Source of the DNA: Lachnospiraceae bacterium UBA7182 | GTDB taxonomy: Bacteria > Bacillota > Clostridia > Lachnospirales > Lachnospiraceae | DNA length: 25,230 nt | Direction: 5' to 3' | NCBI GenBank assembly: GCA_002491115.1 | Contig: DKVI01000028.1 | Coordinates: 1-25,230 of the forward strand | Shown: one piece after another, positions 1 to 8,783 of the stretch | Numbering within the stretch: position 1 is the stretch's first letter | How the letters are laid out: every line of letters begins with the position of its first letter | Program-made: the position numbers and the translations under genes | Notes under the pieces: model-generated | Seen by the model: the letters and a program-made list of their open reading frames with translations, nothing else | The model's database searches: none | Told to the model about the DNA's origin: nothing

Positions 1-40
1 CTTAGCAGGGGCGCCTCTTCAGCCACTTGAGTACTTCTCC
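1..40 (-). tRNA. tRNA-Ser(GCU), 3' part beyond window edge
   Basis: Read on the minus strand, positions 40 down to 1 give the 5' half of a serine tRNA: acceptor strand GGAGAAG, a D-arm typical of class II tRNAs, and an anticodon arm with loop CTGCTAA, so anticodon GCU. The gene leaves the window right after the anticodon loop, so the long variable arm and T-arm cannot be checked. It lies downstream of gyrA in the same direction and has its own consensus promoter at 69-97. Assignment to Ser rests on the GCU anticodon and the class II-like 5' half. Confidence 0.85.
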
Positions 41-44
41 GGGC

Positions 45-61
45 GCGTCATTTCGTGACGC
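45..61 (-). other. Hairpin in the tRNA-Ser precursor leader
   Basis: GCGTCA and TGACGC form a perfect 6-bp stem with a 5-nt loop, just upstream of the tRNA-Ser 5' end and downstream of its predicted transcription start. It would be part of the 5' leader removed by RNase P. Function beyond that is not evident. Confidence 0.5.
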
Positions 62-68
62 ATGGGTT

Positions 69-97
69 ATTATACTAAAGCAGAAAATAAATGTCAA
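69..97 (-). promoter_or_regulatory. Consensus sigma-A promoter of tRNA-Ser
   Basis: On the minus strand the sequence carries TTGACA (97-92), a 17-nt spacer and TATAAT (74-69), an exact match to the housekeeping consensus in both hexamers and spacing. Transcription would start near 62 and run into the tRNA-Ser gene. No hairpin terminator is visible between the gyrA stop and this promoter, so gyrA read-through into the tRNA is possible as well. Confidence 0.9.
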
Positions 98-125
98 CTG
101 TTTTTTTTATTTTTTTTAAACTTTT

Positions 126-2624
126 TTAATCTTCTTCTGTTTTTTCCTCTGTCAGTTCCTCTTCCTGCTCGCTTTTTACTTCTTCACGGACTTTTGCGAT
201 ATTGGCAACTTTCATCCCTGCTTCCATATCTACATTCATAAGCTTCACGCCGGATGTGATCCTTTTAAGCACCGATATATCTTCGCAGCCTGTCCGGATA
301 ATGATCCCCTCATTGGTGATCATCATGATCTCATTGTCTTCATGCACTGCCTTGGCGCCGACCACATTTCCGGTTTTTTCCATGATCTTATAACATTTAA
401 GTCCTTTTCCGCCCCGGTTCTGGCAGTTAAATTCACTGATCGCCGTCCGTTTTCCATACCCGCCTTCAGATACAATCAGAAGATATTCACCCTGAGATGT
501 AAGCTGCATTGCCACCACTTCATCCCCATCTTCCAGGCTCATGCCGATGACGCCCATGGACACTCTGCCCGTGGTACGTACATTTTCTTCTTTAAAACGG
601 ATGCTCATGCCGTTCTTTGTAACCAGAAGGATTTCTTTACTTCCGTCGGTCACTTTTACTTCAATCAGTTCGTCCTCTTCCCTCAGACTGATTGCCTGAA
701 GGCCTACCTTACGGATATTGGAATATTCCGACAGGGCCGTTTTCTTAATGATTCCCTTCTTCGTCGCCATTGTCAGGTAGTTATGCGTTCCAAATTCCTT
801 AATAGGAATGACCGCCGTAATCTTTTCGTCCGGCTGTAACTGAAGCAGGTTAATAATCGCCATTCCTCTGGCCGTCCTGCCTGCTTCCGGTATTTCATAA
901 GCTTTCAGACGGTATACCCGCCCAAAATTGGTAAAAAACATGATAAAATGATGCGTTGTGGTCATAAAGATCTCTTCGATGAAATCTTCCTCTAACGTCT
1001 GCATCCCTTTAATCCCTTTTCCGCCCCGGTTCTGGCTGCGGAAGTTATCCACAGTCATTCGTTTAATATACCCGAGACGGGTCATGGTAACCACAGTATC
1101 GCTGACAGGAATGAGATCTTCCATACTGATATCAAACGCGTCATACCCGATCTTTGTACGCCTGTCATCCCCGTATTTTTCAGAGATCAGAAGGATTTCT
1201 TCCCGGATTACCCCAAGAAGTTTCTTTTCATCCGCAAGTATCCCTTTTAAATACTGAATCTTCTCCATGAGTTCTTCATGTTCTTTTTCAATCTTGTCCC
1301 TCTCTAAACCGGTCAGTGTACGAAGACGCATGTCCACAATCGCCTGCGCCTGCACGTCGTCTAAGGCAAACTCTTCCATAAGGGAACTTTTGGCGATCTG
1401 TACGGTTCTGGAACCCCGGATGATCTGAATCACCCGGTCGATATTGTCTAAAGCAATGAGCAGGCCTTTTAAAATATGCGCCCGCTCCTGAGCTTTGTTC
1501 AGCTCATATTTTGTTCTTCTGGTGACCACATCTTCCTGGTGGGACAGATAATGTTTTAACATATCCGGAAGGCTTAACACTCTCGGCTCGTTATTTACAA
1601 GCGCGATCATGATCACTCCGAATGTATCCTGAAGCTGTGTATGTTTATAGAGCTGGTTTAAGACCACGCTGGGATTGGCATCTTTGCGCAGTTCAATATT
1701 AATCCGCATGCCTTCCCGGCTGGATTCATCTCCGATATATGTGATCCCGTCAACTCTTTTTTCTTTCACAAGTTCCGCCATTTTTTCAATCAGGCGGGCT
1801 TTATTGACCATATAAGGAAGTTCCGTCACAATGATCCGGTTCTTCCCGTTGGGCATGGACTCAATATTGGTGACTGCCCGGACCCTGATCTTTCCTCTTC
1901 CTGTACGGTAGGCTTCATTGATCCCGGACGTGCCAAGAATCTCGGCTCCCGTGGGAAAATCAGGACCTTTTACGATCTCCAGAATCTCTTCCATACCGGT
2001 ATCCCTGTCTTCTTCCACCTTGTTGTCTATGATTTTGACAACGGCGGAGATGACTTCCTTTAGATTGTGCGGAGGAATACTGGTAGCCATACCTACCGCG
2101 ATACCCGAAGCGCCGTTTACCAAAAGATTCGGATATCTGGACGGAAGGACCACCGGCTCTTTTTCTGTTTCGTCAAAGTTCGGTTCAAAATCGACTGTAT
2201 CTTTATTGATGTCCGCCAGCATTTCCATGGAGATCTTGCTTAAACGGGCCTCCGTATAACGCATGGCCGCCGCGCCGTCGCCGTCCACGGACCCGAAATT
2301 GCCGTGCCCGTCCACCAAAGGATAACGGGTAGACCATTCCTGTGCCATATTGACCAAAGCCCCATAGATCGAACTGTCTCCATGGGGATGATATTTACCC
2401 ATTGTCTCACCGACAATACGCGCACACTTACGATGCGGCTTATCCGGACCGTTGTTCAGCTCCACCATGGCATAAAGGATACGCCTTTGCACCGGTTTTA
2501 AGCCGTCCCTCACATCCGGAAGCGCTCTGGAAGCGATTACGCTCATGGCATAATCGATATAGGAACTCTCCATGGTTTCTTTCAGGTCGACTTCATGAAT
2601 TTTATCAAAAATATTATCTTCCAT
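126..2624 (-). CDS. gyrA: DNA gyrase subunit A
   Basis: GyrA makes the double-strand break and carries the strand-passage gate of gyrase, working as A2B2 with GyrB to introduce negative supercoils. The 832-residue length is normal. The active-site tyrosine is Tyr123 (in MRYTEARLS), and the C-terminal DNA-wrapping domain shows a GyrA-box form QNRGGKG at 531-537, with a second QNRGGKG further on. The C-terminal tail is acidic and Glu-rich. In the quinolone-determining helix the sequence is HGDSSIYG: the residue equal to E. coli Ser83 is Ser84, but the position of Asp87 is Gly88. The ATG is preceded by GGGG and lies 21 nt after gyrB, so the two are probably cotranscribed. Confidence 0.98.
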   Translation of the reverse strand: MEDNIFDKIHEVDLKETMESSYIDYAMSVIASRALPDVRDGLKPVQRRILYAMVELNNGPDKPHRKCARIVGETMGKYHPHGDSSIYGALVNMAQEWSTRYPLVDGHGNFGSVDGDGAAAMRYTEARLSKISMEMLADINKDTVDFEPNFDETEKEPVVLPSRYPNLLVNGASGIAVGMATSIPPHNLKEVISAVVKIIDNKVEEDRDTGMEEILEIVKGPDFPTGAEILGTSGINEAYRTGRGKIRVRAVTNIESMPNGKNRIIVTELPYMVNKARLIEKMAELVKEKRVDGITYIGDESSREGMRINIELRKDANPSVVLNQLYKHTQLQDTFGVIMIALVNNEPRVLSLPDMLKHYLSHQEDVVTRRTKYELNKAQERAHILKGLLIALDNIDRVIQIIRGSRTVQIAKSSLMEEFALDDVQAQAIVDMRLRTLTGLERDKIEKEHEELMEKIQYLKGILADEKKLLGVIREEILLISEKYGDDRRTKIGYDAFDISMEDLIPVSDTVVTMTRLGYIKRMTVDNFRSQNRGGKGIKGMQTLEEDFIEEIFMTTTHHFIMFFTNFGRVYRLKAYEIPEAGRTARGMAIINLLQLQPDEKITAVIPIKEFGTHNYLTMATKKGIIKKTALSEYSNIRKVGLQAISLREEDELIEVKVTDGSKEILLVTKNGMSIRFKEENVRTTGRVSMGVIGMSLEDGDEVVAMQLTSQGEYLLIVSEGGYGKRTAISEFNCQNRGGKGLKCYKIMEKTGNVVGAKAVHEDNEIMMITNEGIIIRTGCEDISVLKRITSGVKLMNVDMEAGMKVANIAKVREEVKSEQEEELTEEKTEED

Positions 2625-2645
2625 CTATATTTTCCCCATATATAT

Positions 2646-4562
2646 TTAAATATCCAGATTCTTTACATACTTGGCGTTCGCTTCTATAAATTCTCTTCTT
2701 GGCTCCACTTTATCACCCATAAGGGTCGTAAAGGTCAGATCCACCTCAGAAGCTTCTTCCTCATTCATCGTCACTTTCAAAAGGACCCTTTTCTCCGGAT
2801 CCATGGTAGTCTCCCAGAGCTGGTCCGCATCCATTTCTCCAAGCCCTTTGTACCGCTGGATTTTATTGTTCTGGTCACGTCCTATCTCAAGAAGAATATT
2901 GTCCAGTTCAATATCGCTGTAGGCATACCATACTTTTTTATTCTTCTCAATCTTAAAAAGAGGCGGCTGTGCCAGATATACATATCCCTGCTTAATAAGT
3001 TCAGGCATAAAACGATATAAAAATGTCAATAACAAAGTACTGATATGCGCGCCGTCCACGTCCGCATCCGTCATAATGATAATCTTATGGTAACGAAGCT
3101 TTGTAATATCAAAATCCTCATGGATACCGGTCCCGAAAGCAGTGATCATGGACCGGATCTCCTCATTGGAATAGATTCTGTCAAGCCTTGCCTTCTCCAC
3201 ATTCAGAATTTTTCCTCTCAGAGGAAGGATCGCCTGCGTACTCCTGTTTCTGGCTGTCTTGGCAGAACCGCCTGCGGAATCTCCCTCCACGATATAGATC
3301 TCGCAGTTGGCCGGATCTTTATCGGAACAATCCGCCAGTTTTCCGGGAAGCGCCATTCCGTCCAGGGCCGATTTTCTCCTGGTCAGTTCACGGGCTTTTC
3401 TGGCTGCTTCTCTGGCTCTCTGGGCAAGAATGGATTTTTCCAGTATCAGTTTCGCCACCTGGGGATTCTGCTCTAAATAGATGGTCAGCCTTTCAGATAC
3501 AATGCTGTCCACAGCGCCCCTTGCCTCCGTATTGCCAAGGCTGTGCTTTGTCTGACCGCCGAACTGAGGTTCGCTGATCTTAATGCTGACAATCGCCGTC
3601 AGGCCTTCTCTTATATCTTCTCCTGACAGATTGTTTTCGCTTTCTTTTAAAAGTTTATTCTTTCTGGCATATTCATTAAATGTCTTTGTAATGGCATTTT
3701 TAAATCCCGCCAGATGGGTTCCCCCTTCATGGGTATTGATATTATTTACAAAACTGTAGCAGTTTTCCGTATAAGAATCATTGTGCTGGAAAGCCACTTC
3801 CACCTGGACGTCGTCTTTCATTCCCTCACAATAGATAATATCATCATAAACAGGCGTCGTACTTCTGTTTAAATACTCCACAAACTCCACGATTCCGCCT
3901 TCATAATGGTACACTTTCGTCCTGACAGGATCTTCCCTTTCATCAGAAAGGGTAATTTTAAGCCCTTTTGTCAGAAAAGCCATCTCACGAAGCCTTGTCT
4001 GGAGGGTCTTAAAATCAAACTCCGTCACTTCAAAAATGTTCCGGTCAGGAAGAAAACTGACCGTTGTGCCTGTCCTGTTGGGCTTACATGTACCCGTCAC
4101 TTCCAATGGGAAGCACACCCGTCCCTTTTCATATCTTTGATTATACAGTTTTCCTTCGCTGCAGACGGTCACTTCCAGCCACTCGGAGAGAGCATTGACA
4201 ACGGAAGCACCCACGCCGTGAAGGCCCCCGGATACTTTATATCCGCCGCCGCCGAATTTACCGCCTGCGTGAAGTACCGTAAATACGACTTCCACCGCAG
4301 GCTTTCCCGCTTTATGATTGATACCTGTGGGGATTCCTCTGCCGTCGTCTTCCACCGTAACCGAATTGTCTTTGTGAATCGTAACCTGGATATGCTTACA
4401 GTATCCGGCCAATGCCTCGTCAATGGAATTGTCCACAATCTCATATACCAGATGATGAAGTCCGCGAAAAGAGGTATCGTCTATATACATACCCGGTCTT
4501 TTTCTTACAGCTTCCAGTCCCTCCAAAATCTGGATTTGATCTGCTCCATATTCTATGCTCAT
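2646..4562 (-). CDS. gyrB: DNA gyrase subunit B
   Basis: GyrB is the ATPase subunit of gyrase. The GHKL ATPase domain is at the N-terminus: EIVDNSIDEA at 41-50 with the catalytic Glu41, then DGRGIP and the GLHGVGASVVNALS lid region, and Lys at QTK near 338. The TOPRIM domain has EGDSAGG (426-432) and DADVDGAH (499-506), which hold Mg2+. 638 residues is the usual Gram-positive length, without the large insertion of Gram-negative GyrB. The start is supported by AGGAGGG upstream of the ATG. It lies 21 nt after recF and 21 nt before gyrA in one minus-strand operon. Confidence 0.98.
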   Translation of the reverse strand: MSIEYGADQIQILEGLEAVRKRPGMYIDDTSFRGLHHLVYEIVDNSIDEALAGYCKHIQVTIHKDNSVTVEDDGRGIPTGINHKAGKPAVEVVFTVLHAGGKFGGGGYKVSGGLHGVGASVVNALSEWLEVTVCSEGKLYNQRYEKGRVCFPLEVTGTCKPNRTGTTVSFLPDRNIFEVTEFDFKTLQTRLREMAFLTKGLKITLSDEREDPVRTKVYHYEGGIVEFVEYLNRSTTPVYDDIIYCEGMKDDVQVEVAFQHNDSYTENCYSFVNNINTHEGGTHLAGFKNAITKTFNEYARKNKLLKESENNLSGEDIREGLTAIVSIKISEPQFGGQTKHSLGNTEARGAVDSIVSERLTIYLEQNPQVAKLILEKSILAQRAREAARKARELTRRKSALDGMALPGKLADCSDKDPANCEIYIVEGDSAGGSAKTARNRSTQAILPLRGKILNVEKARLDRIYSNEEIRSMITAFGTGIHEDFDITKLRYHKIIIMTDADVDGAHISTLLLTFLYRFMPELIKQGYVYLAQPPLFKIEKNKKVWYAYSDIELDNILLEIGRDQNNKIQRYKGLGEMDADQLWETTMDPEKRVLLKVTMNEEEASEVDLTFTTLMGDKVEPRREFIEANAKYVKNLDI

Positions 4563-4583
4563 CTATTCCCTCCTGCTGCTTTT

Positions 4584-5660
4584 CTAAGTTACGTTTCCGT
4601 TTTCCACATGATAGACTTTATGAATAGAAAAATGATGATTGATAAATTCATCCAGCCCGGTACAGGTAATCAACGTCTGTATGTTCCGGATGCTGTTTAA
4701 TAAATAGTTTTGCCGATTACTGTCCAGTTCAGACAATACATCGTCCAGCAAAAGTACAGGATCGTCATGGATTGTCTTTTTCACAAGCTCAATCTCCGAA
4801 AGCTTCAAAGAAAGAGCCGCCGTTCTTTGTTGCCCCTGAGAACCGTACTTTCGTATATCTATGCCGTTGACTTCAAAAGACAAATCGTCCCTGTGAGGAC
4901 CGACTGTCGTGGTTTTCTGACGAAAGTCTCTTTCTCTGTTCTTTTGAAGCATTGTAAGAAAATCCTCTTTTTCCACATGATTTTCATAAGACAACAGGAT
5001 ATTTTCCTTTCCTCCTGACAGTTGCCCATGAATATCTCTTATAATCCCGCTTAATGTCTCTGTAAATTTTCTGCGCCTCTCAATAATTTCACATCCATAT
5101 TTTACAACTTGCAGATCAAGAATATCAAGCAGATCATTATTATTTATACCATAAAAATTTTCTTTTAAGACCTTATTTCGCTGCATGATCAGTTTATTAT
5201 AATTTGAGAGATGATGCAGATATATTTTATCAAGTTGACATAATTCTGCGTCAATAAACCGCCTTCTTTCTGAAGGACCATTTTTAATAATCCCCATATC
5301 TTCAGGCGAAAAAAACACAAAATGAATGATTCCGAATAATTCGCTTGCTTTTTTTATTGGAATTCCGTTGATGGCGATTCCCTTGGTCTTATTCCTGCGC
5401 AGATGCATATCAATCTTATGTACCAGTCCTTTTTTTTCAAGAAAAGTGCATATATGAGCCTCTTCTTCGCCAAAGCGGATCAGATCTCTGTCCTTTGCGC
5501 TTCTGTGGGATCTTGTCGTTCCGCTTACATAGACTGCTTCAAGAATATTCGTTTTTCCCTGGGCGTTATCGCCGTAAAAAAAGTTCGTATCAGGATGAAA
5601 TTCAAGGCTCAATTCCTTATAATTTCGATAATTCTTTAGACTCATGGATTTTATGACCAT
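4584..5660 (-). CDS. recF: DNA replication and repair protein RecF
   Basis: RecF is an SMC-like ATPase that, with RecO and RecR, helps RecA load at single-strand gaps. The 358 residues show Walker A GDNAQGKTN (30-38), the ABC signature SQGQQR (about 274-279) and Walker B LLLDDVLSELD (about 303-313). The start at 5660 gives MVIKSMSLKNYRNY, which matches the family's N-terminus, but no good Shine-Dalgarno precedes it. With only 15 nt between the yaaA stop and this ATG, translation may be coupled to yaaA. It is the usual neighbour of dnaN and gyrB in Bacillota. Confidence 0.97.
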   Translation of the reverse strand: MVIKSMSLKNYRNYKELSLEFHPDTNFFYGDNAQGKTNILEAVYVSGTTRSHRSAKDRDLIRFGEEEAHICTFLEKKGLVHKIDMHLRRNKTKGIAINGIPIKKASELFGIIHFVFFSPEDMGIIKNGPSERRRFIDAELCQLDKIYLHHLSNYNKLIMQRNKVLKENFYGINNNDLLDILDLQVVKYGCEIIERRRKFTETLSGIIRDIHGQLSGGKENILLSYENHVEKEDFLTMLQKNRERDFRQKTTTVGPHRDDLSFEVNGIDIRKYGSQGQQRTAALSLKLSEIELVKKTIHDDPVLLLDDVLSELDSNRQNYLLNSIRNIQTLITCTGLDEFINHHFSIHKVYHVENGNVT

Positions 5661-5675
5661 AAGAACATAATACCA

Positions 5676-5885
5676 TTACTTTATGATCCGGACAGTTTCA
5701 CCATTATATGCGACGATATCCTTGTCATAAAGCTTCTTTCCTCTTTGATATTCTGTTTTTTCGTTTACTGTTACCAGGCCGTCCTGAATGACGATTTTGG
5801 CCTCTACTCCGGAACCTACCAATCCGGCAGCCTTTAACGCCTGTCCTAGTTTAATATAGTCTTCCTTCAGTCTGATTGTCAACAT
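5676..5885 (-). CDS. yaaA: S4-domain RNA-binding protein YaaA
   Basis: A 69-residue protein made almost wholly of an S4 RNA-binding fold: IKLGQALKAAGLVGSG, then KIVIQDGLVTVNEKTEYQRGKKL and a basic C-terminal end. Proteins of this family sit between dnaN and recF in most Bacillota and are linked by name to B. subtilis YaaA; a role in ribosome biogenesis or RNA binding is inferred from the fold. A GGAG precedes the ATG. Gene symbol is by position and length. Confidence 0.9.
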   Translation of the reverse strand: MLTIRLKEDYIKLGQALKAAGLVGSGVEAKIVIQDGLVTVNEKTEYQRGKKLYDKDIVAYNGETVRIIK

Positions 5886-5912
5886 GATTCTTGTTCTCTC
5901 CGATTTCTCAAT

Positions 5913-7025
5913 TTATATGGCGGCAGAATTAAAATTTACCGGAAGAATCAGATAAATATACTGCTCATTGTCGTTTCTTATATAACAGGGAGCTTTAGGA
6001 TTTACCATATAAACGGTTATATTTTCATCGTCAATCACCCGCAGCGCATCGATTAAAAACCTGGGATTAAAACCGATTAGAATGTCCTTCCCTTCTTTCT
6101 GGATATCAATTTCCTCTTTCATGGAACCTAAGGAAGAATTTATATTAATTTCCATATTGCCGTCTATGATACGAAATACAATCGGTTTTTTGTCGCCTTC
6201 TTTTATGAGGAGTGTGGCTCTGTCAATACAATTCAAAAGCTCTTTTTTATTGATGATAAATTTGGTTTCATAATCACTGGAAAGCATCTGATCGATCTTA
6301 AAATATTCCCCTTCAATCAGTCTGGATACAACCGTGGTGGTGTCAAATTCAAATACAACATGGTTTTTTGTAAAGAAAATGCGCACTTCTTCTTCTGTTT
6401 CTCCTGAAAGAATCTTACTGATCTCCTGAAGTGATTTTCCGGGAACGATAACTTTACGGTCAGGATAGCTGTCTTTTAACTCGATTTTTCTGATTGAAAT
6501 CCTGTGTCCGTCCAGTGAAACTACTTTAAACTCGTTATCGTGGATTTCAAACAGTTCTCCGGTCATCAGCTTGTTGTTGTCGTTGTCTGCAATCGAAAAA
6601 ATAGTCTGGCGGATTACTTCTTTCAGGGTGAATTGAGACAGGATAATGAAATCTGTCTTTTCTATATAGGGAAGATAGGAGAAATCTTCCCCGGATCTTC
6701 CTGATATATGAAAATGTGCTTTTTCGCAGGTAATCGATAATTTATAATGATCGGAGCTTTCTACAGTCACATCGCTGTCAGGAAGTTTTCTTATGATCTC
6801 CGCAAATACTTTCGCCTCTACAGCTATAATTCCTTTTTCCAGGATTTCACCTTCAATTCTGGTTTCAATGCCAAGTTCCATATCATTGGCTGTTAATTTA
6901 ATCTCATTGGAAGAAGCGTCGATCAGTATGCATTCTAAAATAGGCATGGTTGTTTTAGAAGGAACTGCTTTGGAGACTGTATTGACTCCTTTTAGCAGAT
7001 TTGCTTTTGAGCATATCAGTTTCAT
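5913..7025 (-). CDS. dnaN: DNA polymerase III beta subunit (sliding clamp)
   Basis: DnaN forms the ring-shaped dimer that tethers the replicative polymerase and many repair factors to DNA. The 370 residues match the family length of three similar domains of about 120 residues. The N-terminus MKLICSKANLLKGVNTVSKAVPSKTTMPILECILI is typical, as is the C-terminal end with MVNPKAPCYIRN and a YLILPVN-type terminus. AAAGGAG precedes the ATG; the 8-nt gap between them and the start codon together contain a DnaA box (7025-7033). It is the second gene of the dnaA operon. Confidence 0.98.
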   Translation of the reverse strand: MKLICSKANLLKGVNTVSKAVPSKTTMPILECILIDASSNEIKLTANDMELGIETRIEGEILEKGIIAVEAKVFAEIIRKLPDSDVTVESSDHYKLSITCEKAHFHISGRSGEDFSYLPYIEKTDFIILSQFTLKEVIRQTIFSIADNDNNKLMTGELFEIHDNEFKVVSLDGHRISIRKIELKDSYPDRKVIVPGKSLQEISKILSGETEEEVRIFFTKNHVVFEFDTTTVVSRLIEGEYFKIDQMLSSDYETKFIINKKELLNCIDRATLLIKEGDKKPIVFRIIDGNMEININSSLGSMKEEIDIQKEGKDILIGFNPRFLIDALRVIDDENITVYMVNPKAPCYIRNDNEQYIYLILPVNFNSAAI

Positions 7026-7033
7026 GTGAATAA
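7025..7033 (-). promoter_or_regulatory. DnaA box between dnaN SD and start
   Basis: On the minus strand this is TTATTCACA, an exact match to TTATNCACA. It lies directly after the AAAGGAG of dnaN and overlaps the A of the ATG. It belongs to the dnaN-proximal half of the origin and could also affect dnaN expression. Confidence 0.65.
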
Positions 7034-7297
7034 CTCCTTTCGCATGTATATGTCTGTATTTTATAGTGTAAATCCGCAGTATTAGTCGTAGGGGCGGTGG
7101 ATTTGTGCATAAGCCCCGAAAGTACGATAATTCAGGGAAAAACAGAAATGAAAAGGGTGTGGAAATCGTTGCTTGAACCGGTTCAGAAAAGGGAGGTTAT
7201 GAACATCTTAAGAATCATTCTGAACTTTTCCACAATTCATCTACAGCCTGTTCACAGCAGAATGTGTATAAATTTCTTCCTGTTTGTGGATTCTATA
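7026..7297. other. oriC: dnaA-dnaN intergenic part of oriC
   Basis: 272 bases without a gene, between the dnaA stop and the dnaN start. It holds DnaA boxes: TTATGCACA (7104-7112, minus) and TTATACACA (7263-7271, minus), both exact to TTATNCACA; TTTTCCACA (7226-7234, plus) with one mismatch; and a weaker two-mismatch site at 7158-7166. In B. subtilis and several Clostridia the equivalent region carries the unwinding element downstream of dnaA; an AT-rich stretch at about 7045-7072 is the best candidate here. The assignment as part of the origin is from gene order plus boxes. Confidence 0.75.
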
Positions 7298-8674
7298 TCA
7301 GTTGCTGAGTTTTTTCTTAATAATATCGATACTGTTTTTAAGCTTTACATCATTGCCTTTGAGTTTGTCACGGACTTTGTTATCTCCGCTGATAATGGTA
7401 GAATGGTCGCGATTACCCAGAAGGATGCCTATATTTTTATAGGAAGTATCTGTAATCTCCCGGCAAAGGTACATGACGATCTGCCTGGGGACTACGATCT
7501 CCGAATTTCTCTTTCCGCCGACAATATCGCTGGCGGATACATTAAAGTGTTCAGCCACCACATCCAGGATAACCTGGGGCGTGACAACTCTCTTGTTATC
7601 AGGAGAAATAATGTCTTTTAATACTTCTTCAGCCATGGAAATATTGATTTCTCTGTTCTCCAGGTTGGACAGAGCGACTAATTTGTTCATGGCGCCTTCC
7701 AGTTCACGGATATTGGATTTGATGTTGGTGGCGATGTAACGAATGACTTCATCATCGATATTATATCCGTCAATCTCCTCTTTTTTACGAAGAATAGCCA
7801 TCCTGGTCTCATAGTCGGGAGAGGAGATATCCGCGATCAGTCCCCATTCAAACCGGGACTGAAGTCTTGCTTCCAGTGTTTCAAGGTCTTTCGGAGGACG
7901 GTCGCTGGATACGATGATCTGTTTGCTCGCGCCGTGAAGTGTGTTGAAAGTGTGGAAAAATTCTTCCTGTGTACTTTCTTTTCCTATAATAAACTGTATA
8001 TCGTCAATGAGTAATACATCAATATTTCTGTATTTTTCACGGAATTTGGTCATACTTGTATTGTTTCCGTTACGGATTGAATCAATCAATTCATTGGTAA
8101 ATACTTCCGAAGTCACATATAAAACTTTTTTGTCAGGATTTTTCTGAAGTATATAATGGGCCACGGAATGCATCAGATGCGTCTTTCCAAGTCCGACGCC
8201 CCCGTACAGGAATAAGGGATTGTATTCTTTACCAGGAGATTCCGCCACAGCGACAGAAGCGGCATGGGCAAAACGGTTGTTGCTTCCTATGACGAATGTG
8301 TCAAATGTATATTTAGGATTCAAATTTGCCATTTTTGACCCGTCTTCCGATGCGGCCGGGACAGCGGCTTTTTTAGGAGCGGGGGGAAGGGGCTTTTCTT
8401 TGAGAGCTTCTTCTTCTGTGATGATCTTGATCTCATATTCTTCGCCCATTGTTTCCGCTACAGCGACATACAGGAAGATTTTGTATTTATTTTCCACATA
8501 AGTTGCAGCCTGTTCAAAAGGAGCCGTTATTTTTAATGTATGATCCTCAATACGGAAAACATGCAGCGGTTTCAGCCAGGTCTCGAAGGCGACGTTAGAA
8601 AGCCCGTTATCCTGGCAGATGGACAAAAGGATTTGGTCCCACTTTTCAAGTATCCGTTCCAGTTGTGTATCCAT
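7298..8674 (-). CDS. dnaA: Chromosomal replication initiator DnaA
   Basis: DnaA binds the 9-bp boxes of oriC, oligomerises with ATP and opens the duplex for helicase loading. The 458 residues show domain I (about 1-85), a short Pro/Ala linker (about 93-115), the AAA+ domain with Walker A GGVGLGKTH (158-166) and Walker B LLIDDIQF (221-228), and the domain IV helix-turn-helix ending in NRDHSTI (421-427), a variant of the usual DHTTV box-recognition motif. AGGAG stands 8 nt before the ATG. A promoter is seen at 8720-8748. It is the first gene of the left-going replication operon. Confidence 0.99.
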   Translation of the reverse strand: MDTQLERILEKWDQILLSICQDNGLSNVAFETWLKPLHVFRIEDHTLKITAPFEQAATYVENKYKIFLYVAVAETMGEEYEIKIITEEEALKEKPLPPAPKKAAVPAASEDGSKMANLNPKYTFDTFVIGSNNRFAHAASVAVAESPGKEYNPLFLYGGVGLGKTHLMHSVAHYILQKNPDKKVLYVTSEVFTNELIDSIRNGNNTSMTKFREKYRNIDVLLIDDIQFIIGKESTQEEFFHTFNTLHGASKQIIVSSDRPPKDLETLEARLQSRFEWGLIADISSPDYETRMAILRKKEEIDGYNIDDEVIRYIATNIKSNIRELEGAMNKLVALSNLENREINISMAEEVLKDIISPDNKRVVTPQVILDVVAEHFNVSASDIVGGKRNSEIVVPRQIVMYLCREITDTSYKNIGILLGNRDHSTIISGDNKVRDKLKGNDVKLKNSIDIIKKKLSN

Positions 8675-8719
8675 GCTCTTATCTCCTGAATTTAATATAA
8701 TGCTAATGTCTCAATGTAA

Positions 8720-8748
8720 ATAATACAACAAATTTGCAAAGATAGCAA
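8720..8748 (-). promoter_or_regulatory. Predicted dnaA promoter
   Basis: On the minus strand TTGCTA (8748-8743), 17-nt spacer, TATTAT (8725-8720). Start of transcription would be near 8713, giving a leader of about 40 nt before dnaA. It lies some 35 bp from the DnaA-box cluster, so self-control by DnaA is plausible but inferred. Confidence 0.65.
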
Positions 8749-8783
8749 TGATTATCTGTTTCAATTATAAAAAGAAAACAGGT

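Noticed and set aside
342..2689. Long plus-strand open frames antisense to gyrA and gyrB
   Set aside because: They are reading-frame shadows of strongly conserved genes; no ribosome sites, no family features.
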